The notes beneath the pieces are model-generated. The model did not search any database, was not told the DNA's origin, and saw only the letters and a program-made list of their open reading frames with translations. A stretch of DNA of 64,000 bases. It comes from WLMZ01 sp037139095 (GTDB lineage: Bacteria > Actinomycetota > Acidimicrobiia > Acidimicrobiales > Ilumatobacteraceae). The position numbers and the translations under genes were made by a program. Shown piece after piece: positions 26,359-34,946 of the stretch (the first letter of the stretch is position 1; every line of letters begins with the position of its first letter). The stretch is taken from contig JBAXHD010000001.1 of NCBI GenBank assembly GCA_037139095.1, positions 1-64,000 of the forward strand. Reading direction: 5' to 3'.

Positions 26359-27279
26359 TTACGTTGGCTCACTGCGATACAGGTCGGGTTCGATGTAGAT
26401 GAGTCCCACTGTTGGGACGCGTGATCGAACAGCCAACTCGACGCCATCGACTGCCACGGCGAGTTCGGCCATCGAGAGGTTGCGAGCGAACTCAACCTTG
26501 ACTGCGATGAGCAGTTCTTCGGGACCGAGATGCAGCGTTCGAATATGAATCAGCCGATTCACCAAGGGTGCCGAGGTGATTGCATCGACAACCGCGCTTT
26601 GGTCAGCCGTGCTTGCCGACTCGCCGATGAGCAACGCCTTCATGCGTACCGCCAGGATCACGGCAATGACAACGAGCAGAACGCCGATGGAGATTGAGCC
26701 CAACGCGTCCCAGCGGGCGTTGTCGGTGATCTTGGTCATCACCACACCGAACAACGCGAGCAGCAAGCCGATCTCGGCGCCTACATCTTCGAGCAGCACC
26801 ACCGGCAGTTCTGGTTGCTTTGCAGTGCGAACGAAGCGCCAGTACGACATATCGGCCGGCTTGAGTTGCTTGGCTCCGGCCATCGCTGTGGCGAGCGAGT
26901 AACTCTCGAGCACAACAGCGGCGAGCAGAATTGCGATTGCGATGCCGATGCTCTCGGCGGCGTGCGGGTGAATCAGTTTCTGGATGCCCTCGTACAACGC
27001 GAACACGCCGCCGCCGGTGAACAGCACCAACGACACCACGAAGGCCCAGAAGTAACGCTCGGTGCCGAATCCAAATTGGTGGTGCTGGGTTGGTGCTCGG
27101 CGGGCGCGCTTGCCGCCCAGCATGAGCAGCGCCTGATTGCCGGTGTCGGCAAGCGAGTGGCCTGCTTCGGCGAGGAGTCCCGCTGAGCCGGTGATGAGGA
27201 AGCCAACGAACTTTGCAACAGCAATGCCTAGGTTGGCGCAGAATGCTGCGGTGATTGCTTTCTTGCTGCCGTCTTGCAC
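26359..27279 (-). CDS. Cation diffusion facilitator family transporter
   Basis: A 306-residue membrane protein of the CDF family, closest in appearance to the SLC30A9-like branch. TM2 holds the metal-site pattern AEAGHSLADTGNQALLML (H-x3-D), and the matching TM5 region is VLLEDVGAEIGLLLALFG (D-x3-E). About six hydrophobic segments precede a cytosolic C-terminal domain. It exports or moves divalent metals such as Zn, Mn or Co. The start is GTG at 27279. It is divergent from the SDR gene at 27343. Confidence 0.86.
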   Translation of the reverse strand: MQDGSKKAITAAFCANLGIAVAKFVGFLITGSAGLLAEAGHSLADTGNQALLMLGGKRARRAPTQHHQFGFGTERYFWAFVVSLVLFTGGGVFALYEGIQKLIHPHAAESIGIAIAILLAAVVLESYSLATAMAGAKQLKPADMSYWRFVRTAKQPELPVVLLEDVGAEIGLLLALFGVVMTKITDNARWDALGSISIGVLLVVIAVILAVRMKALLIGESASTADQSAVVDAITSAPLVNRLIHIRTLHLGPEELLIAVKVEFARNLSMAELAVAVDGVELAVRSRVPTVGLIYIEPDLYRSEPT

Positions 27280-27342
27280 GGCTCAAGGTTGCCATACTTG
27301 TACGACGAGAGCCGCAATAGCGACGAATGAACGAGGAGTGAC

Positions 27343-28116
27343 ATGGGTCAGCTTGATGGTCGTGTGGCATTGGTGACTGGCGGAGGTCGTGGCATCGGCC
27401 GCGGTATCTCCGAGTTGTTGGCAGCGCATGGTGCAACGGTCGCCGTGAACTACCGGCGTGACGCCGAGGCGGCAGCCGAAACCGTTGCGGGCATTGTCGC
27501 CGCGGGCGGTTCTGCCGCAGCGTTTCAAGCCTCTATCGACGACGCCGAGGCAGATCGTGCGATGGTCGAGGCCGTCGTTGCCGAGTTCGGTTACGTCGAC
27601 CTGTTGGTGTGCAACGCGGGTATTGCGTCTCGTGGTCAAGCGGTCGCCGACACCGACCCTGCCGAGATGCAACGGGTTGTTGCTACTCACGCCTTTGGCG
27701 CCCACCACCTCTCGCGTCTTGTGTTGCCATCGATGCGTCAGCGTGACCGTGGCGACATTGTCATGGTGTCCTCGGTGGCCACCTCGCACATGGGCCCAAA
27801 CGGTGCGCCGTACAACATGGGTAAAGCTGCGCTTGAAGCGCTGGCACTCACGTTGGCCAAAGAAGAGCGGCGCAACGGAGTGCACGTGAACATCGTTGCG
27901 CCGGGCTTGGTCGAGACCGACATGGGTGTGCGCCTAGCTCGGGCCATGACCGGCGACCGAGACATGCACGATCTACGCGGACTCGATGCCAGCTCGGCAT
28001 TCGGTCGGGTCTGCCAGCCAAGCGATGTCGCCAATGTGGTGCTTTGGCTGTGCAGCGAGGGCGCTGGCTACGTCACGGGTCAACGTATTGAGTGTGACGG
28101 TGGCGGTCCTGGTTGA
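27343..28116 (+). CDS. SDR family oxidoreductase, FabG-like
   Basis: A 257-residue classical SDR. VTGGGRGIGRG (about 11-21) is the cofactor loop and CNAGIAS the NAG motif. MVSSVAT supplies the catalytic serine, YNMGK the Tyr/Lys pair, and GYVTGQRIECDGGG the C-terminal family end. GAGGAG lies 5-6 bases before the ATG. It resembles 3-oxoacyl-ACP reductases, but many members of this shape act on other substrates, and it stands alone here, not in a fatty-acid gene cluster. Confidence 0.87.
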   Translation: MGQLDGRVALVTGGGRGIGRGISELLAAHGATVAVNYRRDAEAAAETVAGIVAAGGSAAAFQASIDDAEADRAMVEAVVAEFGYVDLLVCNAGIASRGQAVADTDPAEMQRVVATHAFGAHHLSRLVLPSMRQRDRGDIVMVSSVATSHMGPNGAPYNMGKAALEALALTLAKEERRNGVHVNIVAPGLVETDMGVRLARAMTGDRDMHDLRGLDASSAFGRVCQPSDVANVVLWLCSEGAGYVTGQRIECDGGGPG

Positions 28117-28138
28117 GCCGGTCCGACCACTGAGCCGG

Positions 28139-28144
28139 TAGCGT
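28139..28144 (+). promoter_or_regulatory. Putative -10 hexamer (leaderless nfuA-like gene)
   Basis: TAGCGT, 7 bases before the GTG at 28152. Confidence 0.4.
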
Positions 28145-28151
28145 TTTTGAG

Positions 28152-28775
28152 GTGAGCCCACTTTCAGTGCAAGTCGAAAACGATCAGATCATTTCGGTGA
28201 CCTCCGCAGCGCATACGCAGATCATCCAGATGCGCGACGACGAACCTGAGACCGATCGGCTCGGGCTTCGGCTTGAGATCATCAGCGATCCAGGCGCCGA
28301 GTTTCGTTACGACCTGTCATTCGAAATCACCACCAAGGCTGCATTCACCGACGAGGTACGCACTCACGATGGCCTCAAGGTCATCATCCCTGCCAAAGAC
28401 ATCGAGCAACTCAAGGGCGCCACGCTTGATTTCACTGATTCGCAGGGCCTTGTTATTCGCAATCCCAACAAGCCGTTGGTTCCTTCGATCGAGGGTCTTG
28501 TCCGCGACGACGCACTGTCAGCCGAGATCGAAGCCATCATCAGCGCCGAAGTTAATCCGGCACTCGCCGCACACGGTGGGTTTGTCACCTTTGTCGGCCA
28601 CGACGAAGCTGGCACAGCGTTCCTCACGATGGGCGGCGGTTGTCACGGCTGCTCAATGAGCCGCATGACCATGCTCGACGGTGTGCAGACAATGATTGTC
28701 GAACAAATCGAAGGCATCGATCAGGTCAAAGACATGACCGATCACACCAGCGGCGAGAACCCGTACTACCACTGA
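28152..28775 (+). CDS. NfuA-like iron-sulfur cluster carrier
   Basis: A 207-residue protein with NfuA architecture. The N-terminal 100 residues are a degenerate A-type (IscA/HesB-like) scaffold without its cysteines. The C-terminal NifU domain has GGGCHGCSMS with Cys164-x2-Cys167, which holds a shared [4Fe-4S] cluster in dimers. It passes clusters to target enzymes such as the radical SAM MoaA and other Fe-S proteins encoded here. The start is GTG, 7 bases after TAGCGT and without a Shine-Dalgarno. Confidence 0.88.
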   Translation: MSPLSVQVENDQIISVTSAAHTQIIQMRDDEPETDRLGLRLEIISDPGAEFRYDLSFEITTKAAFTDEVRTHDGLKVIIPAKDIEQLKGATLDFTDSQGLVIRNPNKPLVPSIEGLVRDDALSAEIEAIISAEVNPALAAHGGFVTFVGHDEAGTAFLTMGGGCHGCSMSRMTMLDGVQTMIVEQIEGIDQVKDMTDHTSGENPYYH

Positions 28776-28817
28776 TCATCAGCGTGGCTGACTCGCGGGC
28801 CGGGCTGTCGGTGCGGG

Positions 28818-29567
28818 TTAGCTCCAGCGCACTTTCACGTTCTCGCGAAATGCGTCGAGCACTGAGCTGTCGCCGTTGACCACCAGCGTCTCGAGGCCGC
28901 GGCGGTTCCACAGCGCTTCGTAGATATCGGCGCTTGTGCCGCTCACGGTGCAGTCGGCGTCGCCCGCAGTTCGCACGGTTACTGGCGTTTGATCGCTGAT
29001 CGTCACGCGCCATGCCGAGGTCACGTCGGTTGGGGCCACCTGCAACACCACAGTGTTGGGGCTGTGCAGGGGAGTGCGCTTGCGCGGCACGAAACCGGTA
29101 AGCATCTCGTCGATTCCGTCGGCGGCGAGCGCAACCGGAATCGGTGAGCTTGGTCCTCCCGCGAGTTCGGCGTCGATGCGGTGAATGACTGCTTCGAGCG
29201 ACTGTCGACGCGCCCAGAACAGCAACGGTGATGATGCGCCCTCGAGAAAGCGGAAGCATTCGACATCGGGGTCGGCATTGCGCAAGGTGTTGGTAAGCAG
29301 GGCTACGCCAGCCACGAACCAGCTCATCAGCCCTTCATCGTGAGGAAGCGTGCCCAGAAAATCGCCAACGCCATCGGCCGGGTTGGTGACCCGATTACGC
29401 ACGATGGCTGCCGTCCAACGCTGCACCTCGCCAAGGTGCAACACGAGTTCACGCATCGACCACTCGGGGCATGTCGGCAATGACGCATCGAACCCGGCGG
29501 CAGTAGCTGCGACGGCCAACATCTCACTGTTTGTTTCCAGCGCTGCAAGGTAGTCGTCAAGGTTCAT
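28818..29567 (-). CDS. MDMPI family protein with C-terminal domain
   Basis: A 249-residue maleylpyruvate isomerase (MDMPI) family protein. CPEWSMRELVLHLGEVQRW near residue 33 provides the first metal histidine and EAVIHRIDAEL near 132 the second. The C-terminal 90 residues, from TSAWRVTISD onward, form the SCP2-like MDMPI C-terminal domain. Members use a bound metal and probably mycothiol. It is divergent from a second MDMPI gene (29720); the space between them holds a 45-bp palindrome. Confidence 0.84.
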   Translation of the reverse strand: MNLDDYLAALETNSEMLAVAATAAGFDASLPTCPEWSMRELVLHLGEVQRWTAAIVRNRVTNPADGVGDFLGTLPHDEGLMSWFVAGVALLTNTLRNADPDVECFRFLEGASSPLLFWARRQSLEAVIHRIDAELAGGPSSPIPVALAADGIDEMLTGFVPRKRTPLHSPNTVVLQVAPTDVTSAWRVTISDQTPVTVRTAGDADCTVSGTSADIYEALWNRRGLETLVVNGDSSVLDAFRENVKVRWS

Positions 29568-29636
29568 GGTGGCTCCTTAGTGGTGCGGTTGGTAGCCACA
29601 GTAGAACCAAACGCTCCACCTCGCCCGACCCGCTTG

Positions 29637-29681
29637 CATGGGCGCGATCTTGGACAGCAGCTGTCCCAAATCGCGCCCATG
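29637..29681. repeat. 45-bp near-perfect palindrome between two divergent MDMPI genes
   Basis: Arms of 22 bases flank one central base, with two mismatched positions. Each arm begins CATGGGCGCGAT and ends ACAGC (in complement on the right side). It lies 70 bases before the start of the minus-strand gene and 38 before the plus-strand gene, the place expected for an operator acting on both. No T-tract follows, so a terminator is unlikely. Confidence 0.75.
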
Positions 29682-29707
29682 AGGAACTCGTGAATGGCGA
29701 CGTGGCA

Positions 29708-29713
29708 TAAGCT
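29708..29713 (+). promoter_or_regulatory. Putative -10 hexamer (leaderless MDMPI gene)
   Basis: TAAGCT, 6 bases before the ATG at 29720. Confidence 0.4.
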
Positions 29714-29719
29714 GCGCCA

Positions 29720-30400
29720 ATGGCCGACCGATTGGGATTGTTGTATGCATCGGCACGAGCACGAATCACAGCTATGACGGCCGGTCTCTCCGACGATGCG
29801 GCCGCTCAGACGTGTCCAGCCACACCGGAGTGGACCGTGCACGACGTGGTGGCCCACGTGCGTGGCATCACCGAAGATGTGCGCACGGGAAATCTCGAAG
29901 GGGTGACCACCGACCCGTGGACTGCCGCGCAGGTTGCGCGTCACCAGAAAACGAGTCTCAGCGATCTGCTTGCCGGATGGGCTCAAGACGCACCACTGCT
30001 TGAATCGGTGCTGTCGTCTGGTGACCCGGACGTACCGATCCGGGCAGTGTTCGATCTCTACGCGCACGAGGCCGATCTACGCGGAGCGCTTGGGCTCGAG
30101 CCCTCGCTTCCCGACGACTTTGGTCGGTGGGCAATACCGATCATGGCGGGCGGACTCGTTGCCACCGTGCAAACCACCGATCTTCCAGCGGTTCGGGTGC
30201 TCACCACCGAAGGTGACGAGATTGGTCCGTCAGATGCGCCGGTCACTTTGCGGGCGAGCCGTTTCGAGTTGTTCAGATCATTGCTCGGACGTCGAAGCGC
30301 TGCACAGGTGGCTGCGTACAACTGGGGAGATGTCGATCCGACTCCCTACCTCAAACACTTCTTCGTGTTTGGTCCGCGCGACACAGACCTCGTTGACTAG
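29720..30400 (+). CDS. MDMPI family protein
   Basis: A 226-residue maleylpyruvate isomerase-like protein. TPEWTVHDVVAHVRGITED near residue 35 and FDLYAHEADLRGALG near 112 carry the metal-binding histidine and His-Glu/Asp pattern of the family. The C-terminal part is a short MDMPI-type domain ending close to a YLKHFFVFGP segment. The start is ATG, 6 bases after TAAGCT. Its last bases overlap the convergent amidohydrolase stop by 4 bases. Confidence 0.83.
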   Translation: MADRLGLLYASARARITAMTAGLSDDAAAQTCPATPEWTVHDVVAHVRGITEDVRTGNLEGVTTDPWTAAQVARHQKTSLSDLLAGWAQDAPLLESVLSSGDPDVPIRAVFDLYAHEADLRGALGLEPSLPDDFGRWAIPIMAGGLVATVQTTDLPAVRVLTTEGDEIGPSDAPVTLRASRFELFRSLLGRRSAAQVAAYNWGDVDPTPYLKHFFVFGPRDTDLVD

Positions 30401-32136
30401 CGAGCCGCTGCGGCCTGCTGCGGACCACGCACGAGCCGACCTGGCAACGCGCCGGTGAACTGGTCGCTGTCTACGGTTTGCACGCCGGCCACAAACGTGG
30501 CGCGGTAACCACGAGCCTTCTGAACGAGTCGTCGACCCTGCGCCGGTAGGTCGAAGGCCATGCTCGGCATTTCGAATGCCAACGCGTTGTAGTCAATGAG
30601 GTTGAGGTCGGCGCGCATGCCGGGCGCCACAAGGCCGCGATCGTTCAGGCCGTATAACGCTGCGGTTTGCATCGTTTGGCGGTGCACTACATGCTCGAGC
30701 CGAAGCAGCGGCCCTCGCGAGCGATCGCGGGTCCAGTGAGTGAGCATGAACGTTGGCGTGCCGCCGTCGCAGATAGCACCGCAATGTGCGCCCGCATCAC
30801 TGAGCCCCATGCGAGTGCGGTGATGTTGGGTTGCCTCGTAGGTCATCGACAGATCGCCATAGCTGTAGTTGAAGAACGGCGCGTAGATCATGCCGTTGCC
30901 ATCGAGGCTGGTGAGCTGATCGAGCAACAGTTGCATCGGCGGCACACCGCGCGTCTGGGCATGAGCGAGCACCGAAGCGTGGGCATCGGGTTCGTAATCG
31001 ATGTTGGCGCCATCTACCGGATAGATGCGATCGAGCTTGTTCAGCACAGCGGCGCGAAACAGTCCACCGTCGTCGGGCACTTCGTTGATGATGCGATGCC
31101 GACGCGCTGGCTCGCTCAGCGCCACGAGCCGCTCGGGCATTGGCAAGTGTGCAATCTCGGAGTATGCGGGGTGAAACAGCAACGGGTGCACGCTGCCGTG
31201 CAGGCAATAGAGAATGCCGATTGAACGGCCAGCAATTTGCGCATACAGCGGCACGTTGTCGGCCGCTGCAGTGTCGAGCAGCCCGAGCACTTCGCGCCAC
31301 ACCTCGGGCGCTGAGTCGGGTTGATTGAGGTTGACGCACACCGGTTGGCCGGTGAGTTCGGCCAACTGGCGCATCCACGGCCATTCGTCGATGGGCAGTC
31401 GTGCGTGCTCCGGAGCAAACTGAAAAACGCCATGCCCTACTCGGCGAATGGCGTCGCCGATACGGAGCAGTTCGTGAGCGGCTGCGTTGGTGCCCGGCAC
31501 AAGCTCGCCACTCTTACTGCGATGCAGCGGTGTGCGGCTGGTGCTGAAACCGAGCGCGCCCGCGCGAAGCGCTTCTTCGACGAGCGCCGCCATGTGGGTG
31601 ATGTCGGCAGCGGTGGCTGGCTCGTTAGCGGCGCCGCGTTCGCCCATCACGTAGGCGCGTAGCGCTCCGTGAGCGATCTGTGCGCCCACATCGATGGCGT
31701 GCGGCCTGCGCTCGATTGCATCGAGGTACTCGGGGAACGTGCTCCACTCCCACGAGATGCCCTCGGTCATCGCCGAGCCGGGTATGTCTTCGACGCCCTC
31801 CATCAACTCGATGAGCCATTCGTGGCGGTCGGCGTGTGCCGGAGCGAAGCCAACGCCGCAGTTGCCCATCACGATGGTGGTCACGCCGTGCCACGACGAC
31901 GGCGTGAGCCATGGGTCCCAACTGACCTGTGCGTCGTAATGGGTGTGGACATCGACCCAACCCGGGGTGAGTAACAAGCCGTCGGCGTCGATGGTGCGCC
32001 TCGCGTGACTTGTAGACGCGGTGCCGGCTTGGTCGACGGCGGTAATGAGGTGGCCAGTGACGCTGATGTCGGCCATTCGCGCATCGGCACCAGACCCATC
32101 GACAAGTCGTGCGTTGCGAATGACCAGATCGGTCAT
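30397..32136 (-). CDS. N-acyl-D-amino acid deacylase-like amidohydrolase
   Basis: A 579-residue metallohydrolase of the D-aminoacylase/dihydroorotase-like group. WVDVHTHYDAQVSWDPWL gives the metal-binding His-x-His and the following Asp. MGNCGVGFAP, the serine-rich middle and GLSDAGAHCG with its catalytic Asp are typical of N-acyl-D-amino acid deacylases. Many actinobacterial paralogues act on other N-acyl or cyclic amide substrates. The ATG at 32136 starts at MTDLVIRNARLVDGSG, the family N-terminus. It overlaps the upstream phosphatase stop by 4 bases. Confidence 0.88.
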   Translation of the reverse strand: MTDLVIRNARLVDGSGADARMADISVTGHLITAVDQAGTASTSHARRTIDADGLLLTPGWVDVHTHYDAQVSWDPWLTPSSWHGVTTIVMGNCGVGFAPAHADRHEWLIELMEGVEDIPGSAMTEGISWEWSTFPEYLDAIERRPHAIDVGAQIAHGALRAYVMGERGAANEPATAADITHMAALVEEALRAGALGFSTSRTPLHRSKSGELVPGTNAAAHELLRIGDAIRRVGHGVFQFAPEHARLPIDEWPWMRQLAELTGQPVCVNLNQPDSAPEVWREVLGLLDTAAADNVPLYAQIAGRSIGILYCLHGSVHPLLFHPAYSEIAHLPMPERLVALSEPARRHRIINEVPDDGGLFRAAVLNKLDRIYPVDGANIDYEPDAHASVLAHAQTRGVPPMQLLLDQLTSLDGNGMIYAPFFNYSYGDLSMTYEATQHHRTRMGLSDAGAHCGAICDGGTPTFMLTHWTRDRSRGPLLRLEHVVHRQTMQTAALYGLNDRGLVAPGMRADLNLIDYNALAFEMPSMAFDLPAQGRRLVQKARGYRATFVAGVQTVDSDQFTGALPGRLVRGPQQAAAAR

Positions 32137-32915
32137 GGCGTTGGACCGATGCGACGGATCACGTCGGCGTGCATCAGCCCGTTCGAGCTCACCGCAGAGT
32201 TTGACTCGAAGGTGCGCACACCGAGCCGATCGGTAAACGTGCCGCCCGCCTGTTCGACCACCACCTGCACCGCGGCAAGGTCGTATGGCTGAACGCCGAT
32301 GGCATCGACCGCCACTTCCATCGACCCTTCGGCCACCAACATGTGTTGCCAAAAGTCGCCGAACCCGCGAGCACGGTATGCGGACTGTTGTAGCTCAACA
32401 AGCTTTAAGGTCAGGCCGATCTTGTCCCAGCCGGAGCTATAGGTGACGCACACTTGAGAGTCGGCAAGGTTCGAGAGAGTGGAGACGCGAATAGTTTTGC
32501 CATTGACCGTGGCGCCCAACCCCATGGCGCCGGTCCACCGACGTTGCATCGCCGGAGCAGACACCACGCCGACCACGGGTCCGTGATCGGCGTGAGTGAG
32601 CGCAATCAGCGTGGCCCAAACCGGGATGCCGCGCACGAAGTTGCTGGTGCCATCGATGGGATCGACAATCCAGCGCCACGGCGATGTGGGATCGCCAGAA
32701 ACGCCTGCCTCTTCGCCAACAAACCCGTGAGTGGGAAACGCTTCGGCAACCGCTGCGCGCAGCAGGGCTTCGGTCTGACGATCGGCCTCGGTGACTTCGC
32801 TGCGGTCGGTTTTGCGGTCGACCGTGAAGGCGCGCTCTTCGTAGAAGGGCAGCGTCAGCGCATCGGCCAGGTCGGCGAGGTGAAGCGCAAACTCGAGCTC
32901 GGTGGCGAGGTTCAC
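32133..32915 (-). CDS. hisN: Histidinol-phosphatase / inositol monophosphatase family enzyme
   Basis: A 260-residue Li-sensitive phosphatase of the IMPase family. GEEAG, WIVDPIDGTSNFVRGIPVW and the late PYDLAAVQVVVEQAGG hold the metal-site Glu, Asp-x-Asp and Asp residues. The N-terminal ELEFALHLADLADALTL resembles actinobacterial HisN, which removes phosphate from histidinol phosphate. No other his genes are nearby, so inositol or another phosphate ester remains possible. The start is GTG, overlapping the dxs stop (GTGA). Confidence 0.8.
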   Translation of the reverse strand: MNLATELEFALHLADLADALTLPFYEERAFTVDRKTDRSEVTEADRQTEALLRAAVAEAFPTHGFVGEEAGVSGDPTSPWRWIVDPIDGTSNFVRGIPVWATLIALTHADHGPVVGVVSAPAMQRRWTGAMGLGATVNGKTIRVSTLSNLADSQVCVTYSSGWDKIGLTLKLVELQQSAYRARGFGDFWQHMLVAEGSMEVAVDAIGVQPYDLAAVQVVVEQAGGTFTDRLGVRTFESNSAVSSNGLMHADVIRRIGPTP

Positions 32916-34879
32916 GTGGCCAGGTCTGTTCTTGCCCGAATGGTTGCAGCGACGCCGGCAGCGTCAAGGCCAAGGGTGGCAAGGATGCGCTCGGCCTTGG
33001 CATGAGGAATGAACTTGGTGGGAATACCCAAGACCTCGACCGGCACGGAGGCGTCGATTGCGTGCACCTGATCGGCAATCGTCATGCCGATGCCTCCGTC
33101 GCGGATTCCGTCTTCGATGGTCACAACGAACTGGTGCTGTGCGGCTTCGAGAATCATTGCGGGGTCGAGTGGTGCACAGCAGCGCACGTCGAACACCGTG
33201 ACCTTGCGTCCTTCGCCCGCCAAATCTTCGGCGGCCTTTTCGGCGGCGGCCACCATCTTGCCGATGGCCAGAATGCACACGCTTCCGTCACCCTTACGGA
33301 TGCGTCGCGCGAGCAAGCCGTTTCCTACTTCGTGCTCGCTCACCTGCCGCGCCGAACCGCGCGGGTAGCGGATGGTCACCGGGCCATCGTTGGCGAATGA
33401 GATTGCGTCGTGCAGCATCACACCGAGTTCTTGTGCACTTGATGGCGCAAGCACACGCATGCCCGGAACCTTGGCGAGCAGCGCCATGTCGTAGACGCCG
33501 TGGTGGCTTGGGCCGTCGTCGCCGGTGATGCCCGCGCGATCGAGACAGAAGATGACAGGCAGTCGGTGCAGGGCTACGTCGTAGACCACTTGATCCCAAG
33601 CACGATTCAAAAATGTGGAGTACAACGCAACTACTGGGCGCAGACCGCCCATCGCCATGCCCGCAGCGCCGGTTACAGCGTGCTGCTCGGCGATGCCGAC
33701 GTCGAAGAAACGATCGGGGAAGCGTTGTTCGAATGGAAGCAGGCCGGTGGGTCCGGGCATAGCCGCGGTGATGGCCACGATGCGAAGATCGGCCTCGGCC
33801 TCTTTCACGATGGCGTCTGCGAACGCTTGCGTGTAGCCAGACGGAAGTGCCTTGGGTGGGCCAACGGCGGCGTCGAATACGGGCGTGTCGTGAAGGTGCT
33901 TTTCGTCGTCATCTTCTGCCGGTGAATAGCCACGGCCCTTTTGGGTGACGACATGCACGCAGATCGGACCTTCGGCTGAGAGTTCGATTGCATTCGCAAA
34001 TGCGTGCTCGAGTTCTTCAATGTTGTGTCCGTCGACGGGACCGACGTAGCGAACGCCAAGGGCTTCGAAGAACGATGGCGGCTGCAAGAACTCGCGCACC
34101 GCGGCCTTGAACGCCTCCATGCCCTTTTCGGCTTGCGGGCCAACAACGGGCAACTCGCGCAGGAAGTGTTCGATCTTGCGTTGGCGACGCACGTACACCG
34201 GATTGAGCCGGATGCTGGTGAGGGTGTGGCTGAGGCGGTCGGCGATTCGTTCTGGCAGCGTGTGCGGCTCGGCGTGATCAGCGTCGGGAAGCGGCGTCGA
34301 CAACGACATTGTTGATGCTGTGAGGTTTGAAATCGTTGGCGCGTAGCTGCGGCCATTGTCGTTGAGCACAACGATGACTCTGCGTTGGCTGTGGCCGAGG
34401 TTGTTCAGCGCTTCGTACGCCATGCCTCCGGTCATCGAACCATCGCCGATGACGGCAACAACGTGGCGTCGGTCGCCGCTGGTACCTGCATCTCGCGCCG
34501 CGGCGAGCCCATAGGCATACGACAGCACGGTGCTGGCATGGCTGTTTTCGATGAAGTCGTGCTGGCTCTCTTCGCGGCTCGGATATCCCGACAGCCCGTT
34601 GGCCTGGCGCAGCTGATCGAATCGGCCTTGCCTGCCCGTGAGGATCTTGTGGATGTAGGCCTGATGGCCGGTGTCCCACAACACGGCATCGCGTGGCGAC
34701 TCGAAGACACGGTGCAACGCAAGGGTGAGTTCGACAGCGCCAAGATTTGAACCGAGATGGCCACCGGTTTCGGCTACGGCCTGAACCACGAAGTCGCGAA
34801 TCTCACCGGCGAGCTCATCGAGATCGGGGTATGAAAGGTTTCGAAGATCTGCTGGTTCGTGGATGGACTCAAGAGCCAT
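32912..34879 (-). CDS. dxs: 1-deoxy-D-xylulose-5-phosphate synthase
   Basis: A 655-residue TPP-dependent enzyme that joins pyruvate and glyceraldehyde 3-phosphate, the first step of the MEP isoprenoid pathway. GHLGSNLGAVELTLALH near residue 40, the TPP/Mg motif VIGDGSMTGGMAYEALNN near 144, and the transketolase-like DRAGITGDDGPSHHG near 440 are all present, with a full C-terminal domain. TAGCGT lies 10 bases before the ATG without a clear Shine-Dalgarno. It heads an operon with the HisN-like phosphatase and the amidohydrolase. Confidence 0.95.
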   Translation of the reverse strand: MALESIHEPADLRNLSYPDLDELAGEIRDFVVQAVAETGGHLGSNLGAVELTLALHRVFESPRDAVLWDTGHQAYIHKILTGRQGRFDQLRQANGLSGYPSREESQHDFIENSHASTVLSYAYGLAAARDAGTSGDRRHVVAVIGDGSMTGGMAYEALNNLGHSQRRVIVVLNDNGRSYAPTISNLTASTMSLSTPLPDADHAEPHTLPERIADRLSHTLTSIRLNPVYVRRQRKIEHFLRELPVVGPQAEKGMEAFKAAVREFLQPPSFFEALGVRYVGPVDGHNIEELEHAFANAIELSAEGPICVHVVTQKGRGYSPAEDDDEKHLHDTPVFDAAVGPPKALPSGYTQAFADAIVKEAEADLRIVAITAAMPGPTGLLPFEQRFPDRFFDVGIAEQHAVTGAAGMAMGGLRPVVALYSTFLNRAWDQVVYDVALHRLPVIFCLDRAGITGDDGPSHHGVYDMALLAKVPGMRVLAPSSAQELGVMLHDAISFANDGPVTIRYPRGSARQVSEHEVGNGLLARRIRKGDGSVCILAIGKMVAAAEKAAEDLAGEGRKVTVFDVRCCAPLDPAMILEAAQHQFVVTIEDGIRDGGIGMTIADQVHAIDASVPVEVLGIPTKFIPHAKAERILATLGLDAAGVAATIRARTDLAT

Positions 34880-34889
34880 GGCGGGTCAA

Positions 34890-34895
34890 ACGCTA
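34890..34895 (-). promoter_or_regulatory. Putative -10 hexamer of dxs
   Basis: TAGCGT on the minus strand, 10 bases before the ATG at 34879. Confidence 0.33.
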
Positions 34896-34946
34896 CCCCT
34901 TGATTGTCGGTGGCGTGAACTCGCTGTGGTTGGTTGATGAACTGGG

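Noticed and set aside
32137..32352. N-terminal extension of the D-aminoacylase-like gene
   Set aside because: The extra 72 residues are Arg/Gly-rich, overlap the HisN gene in another frame and precede the true family N-terminus.
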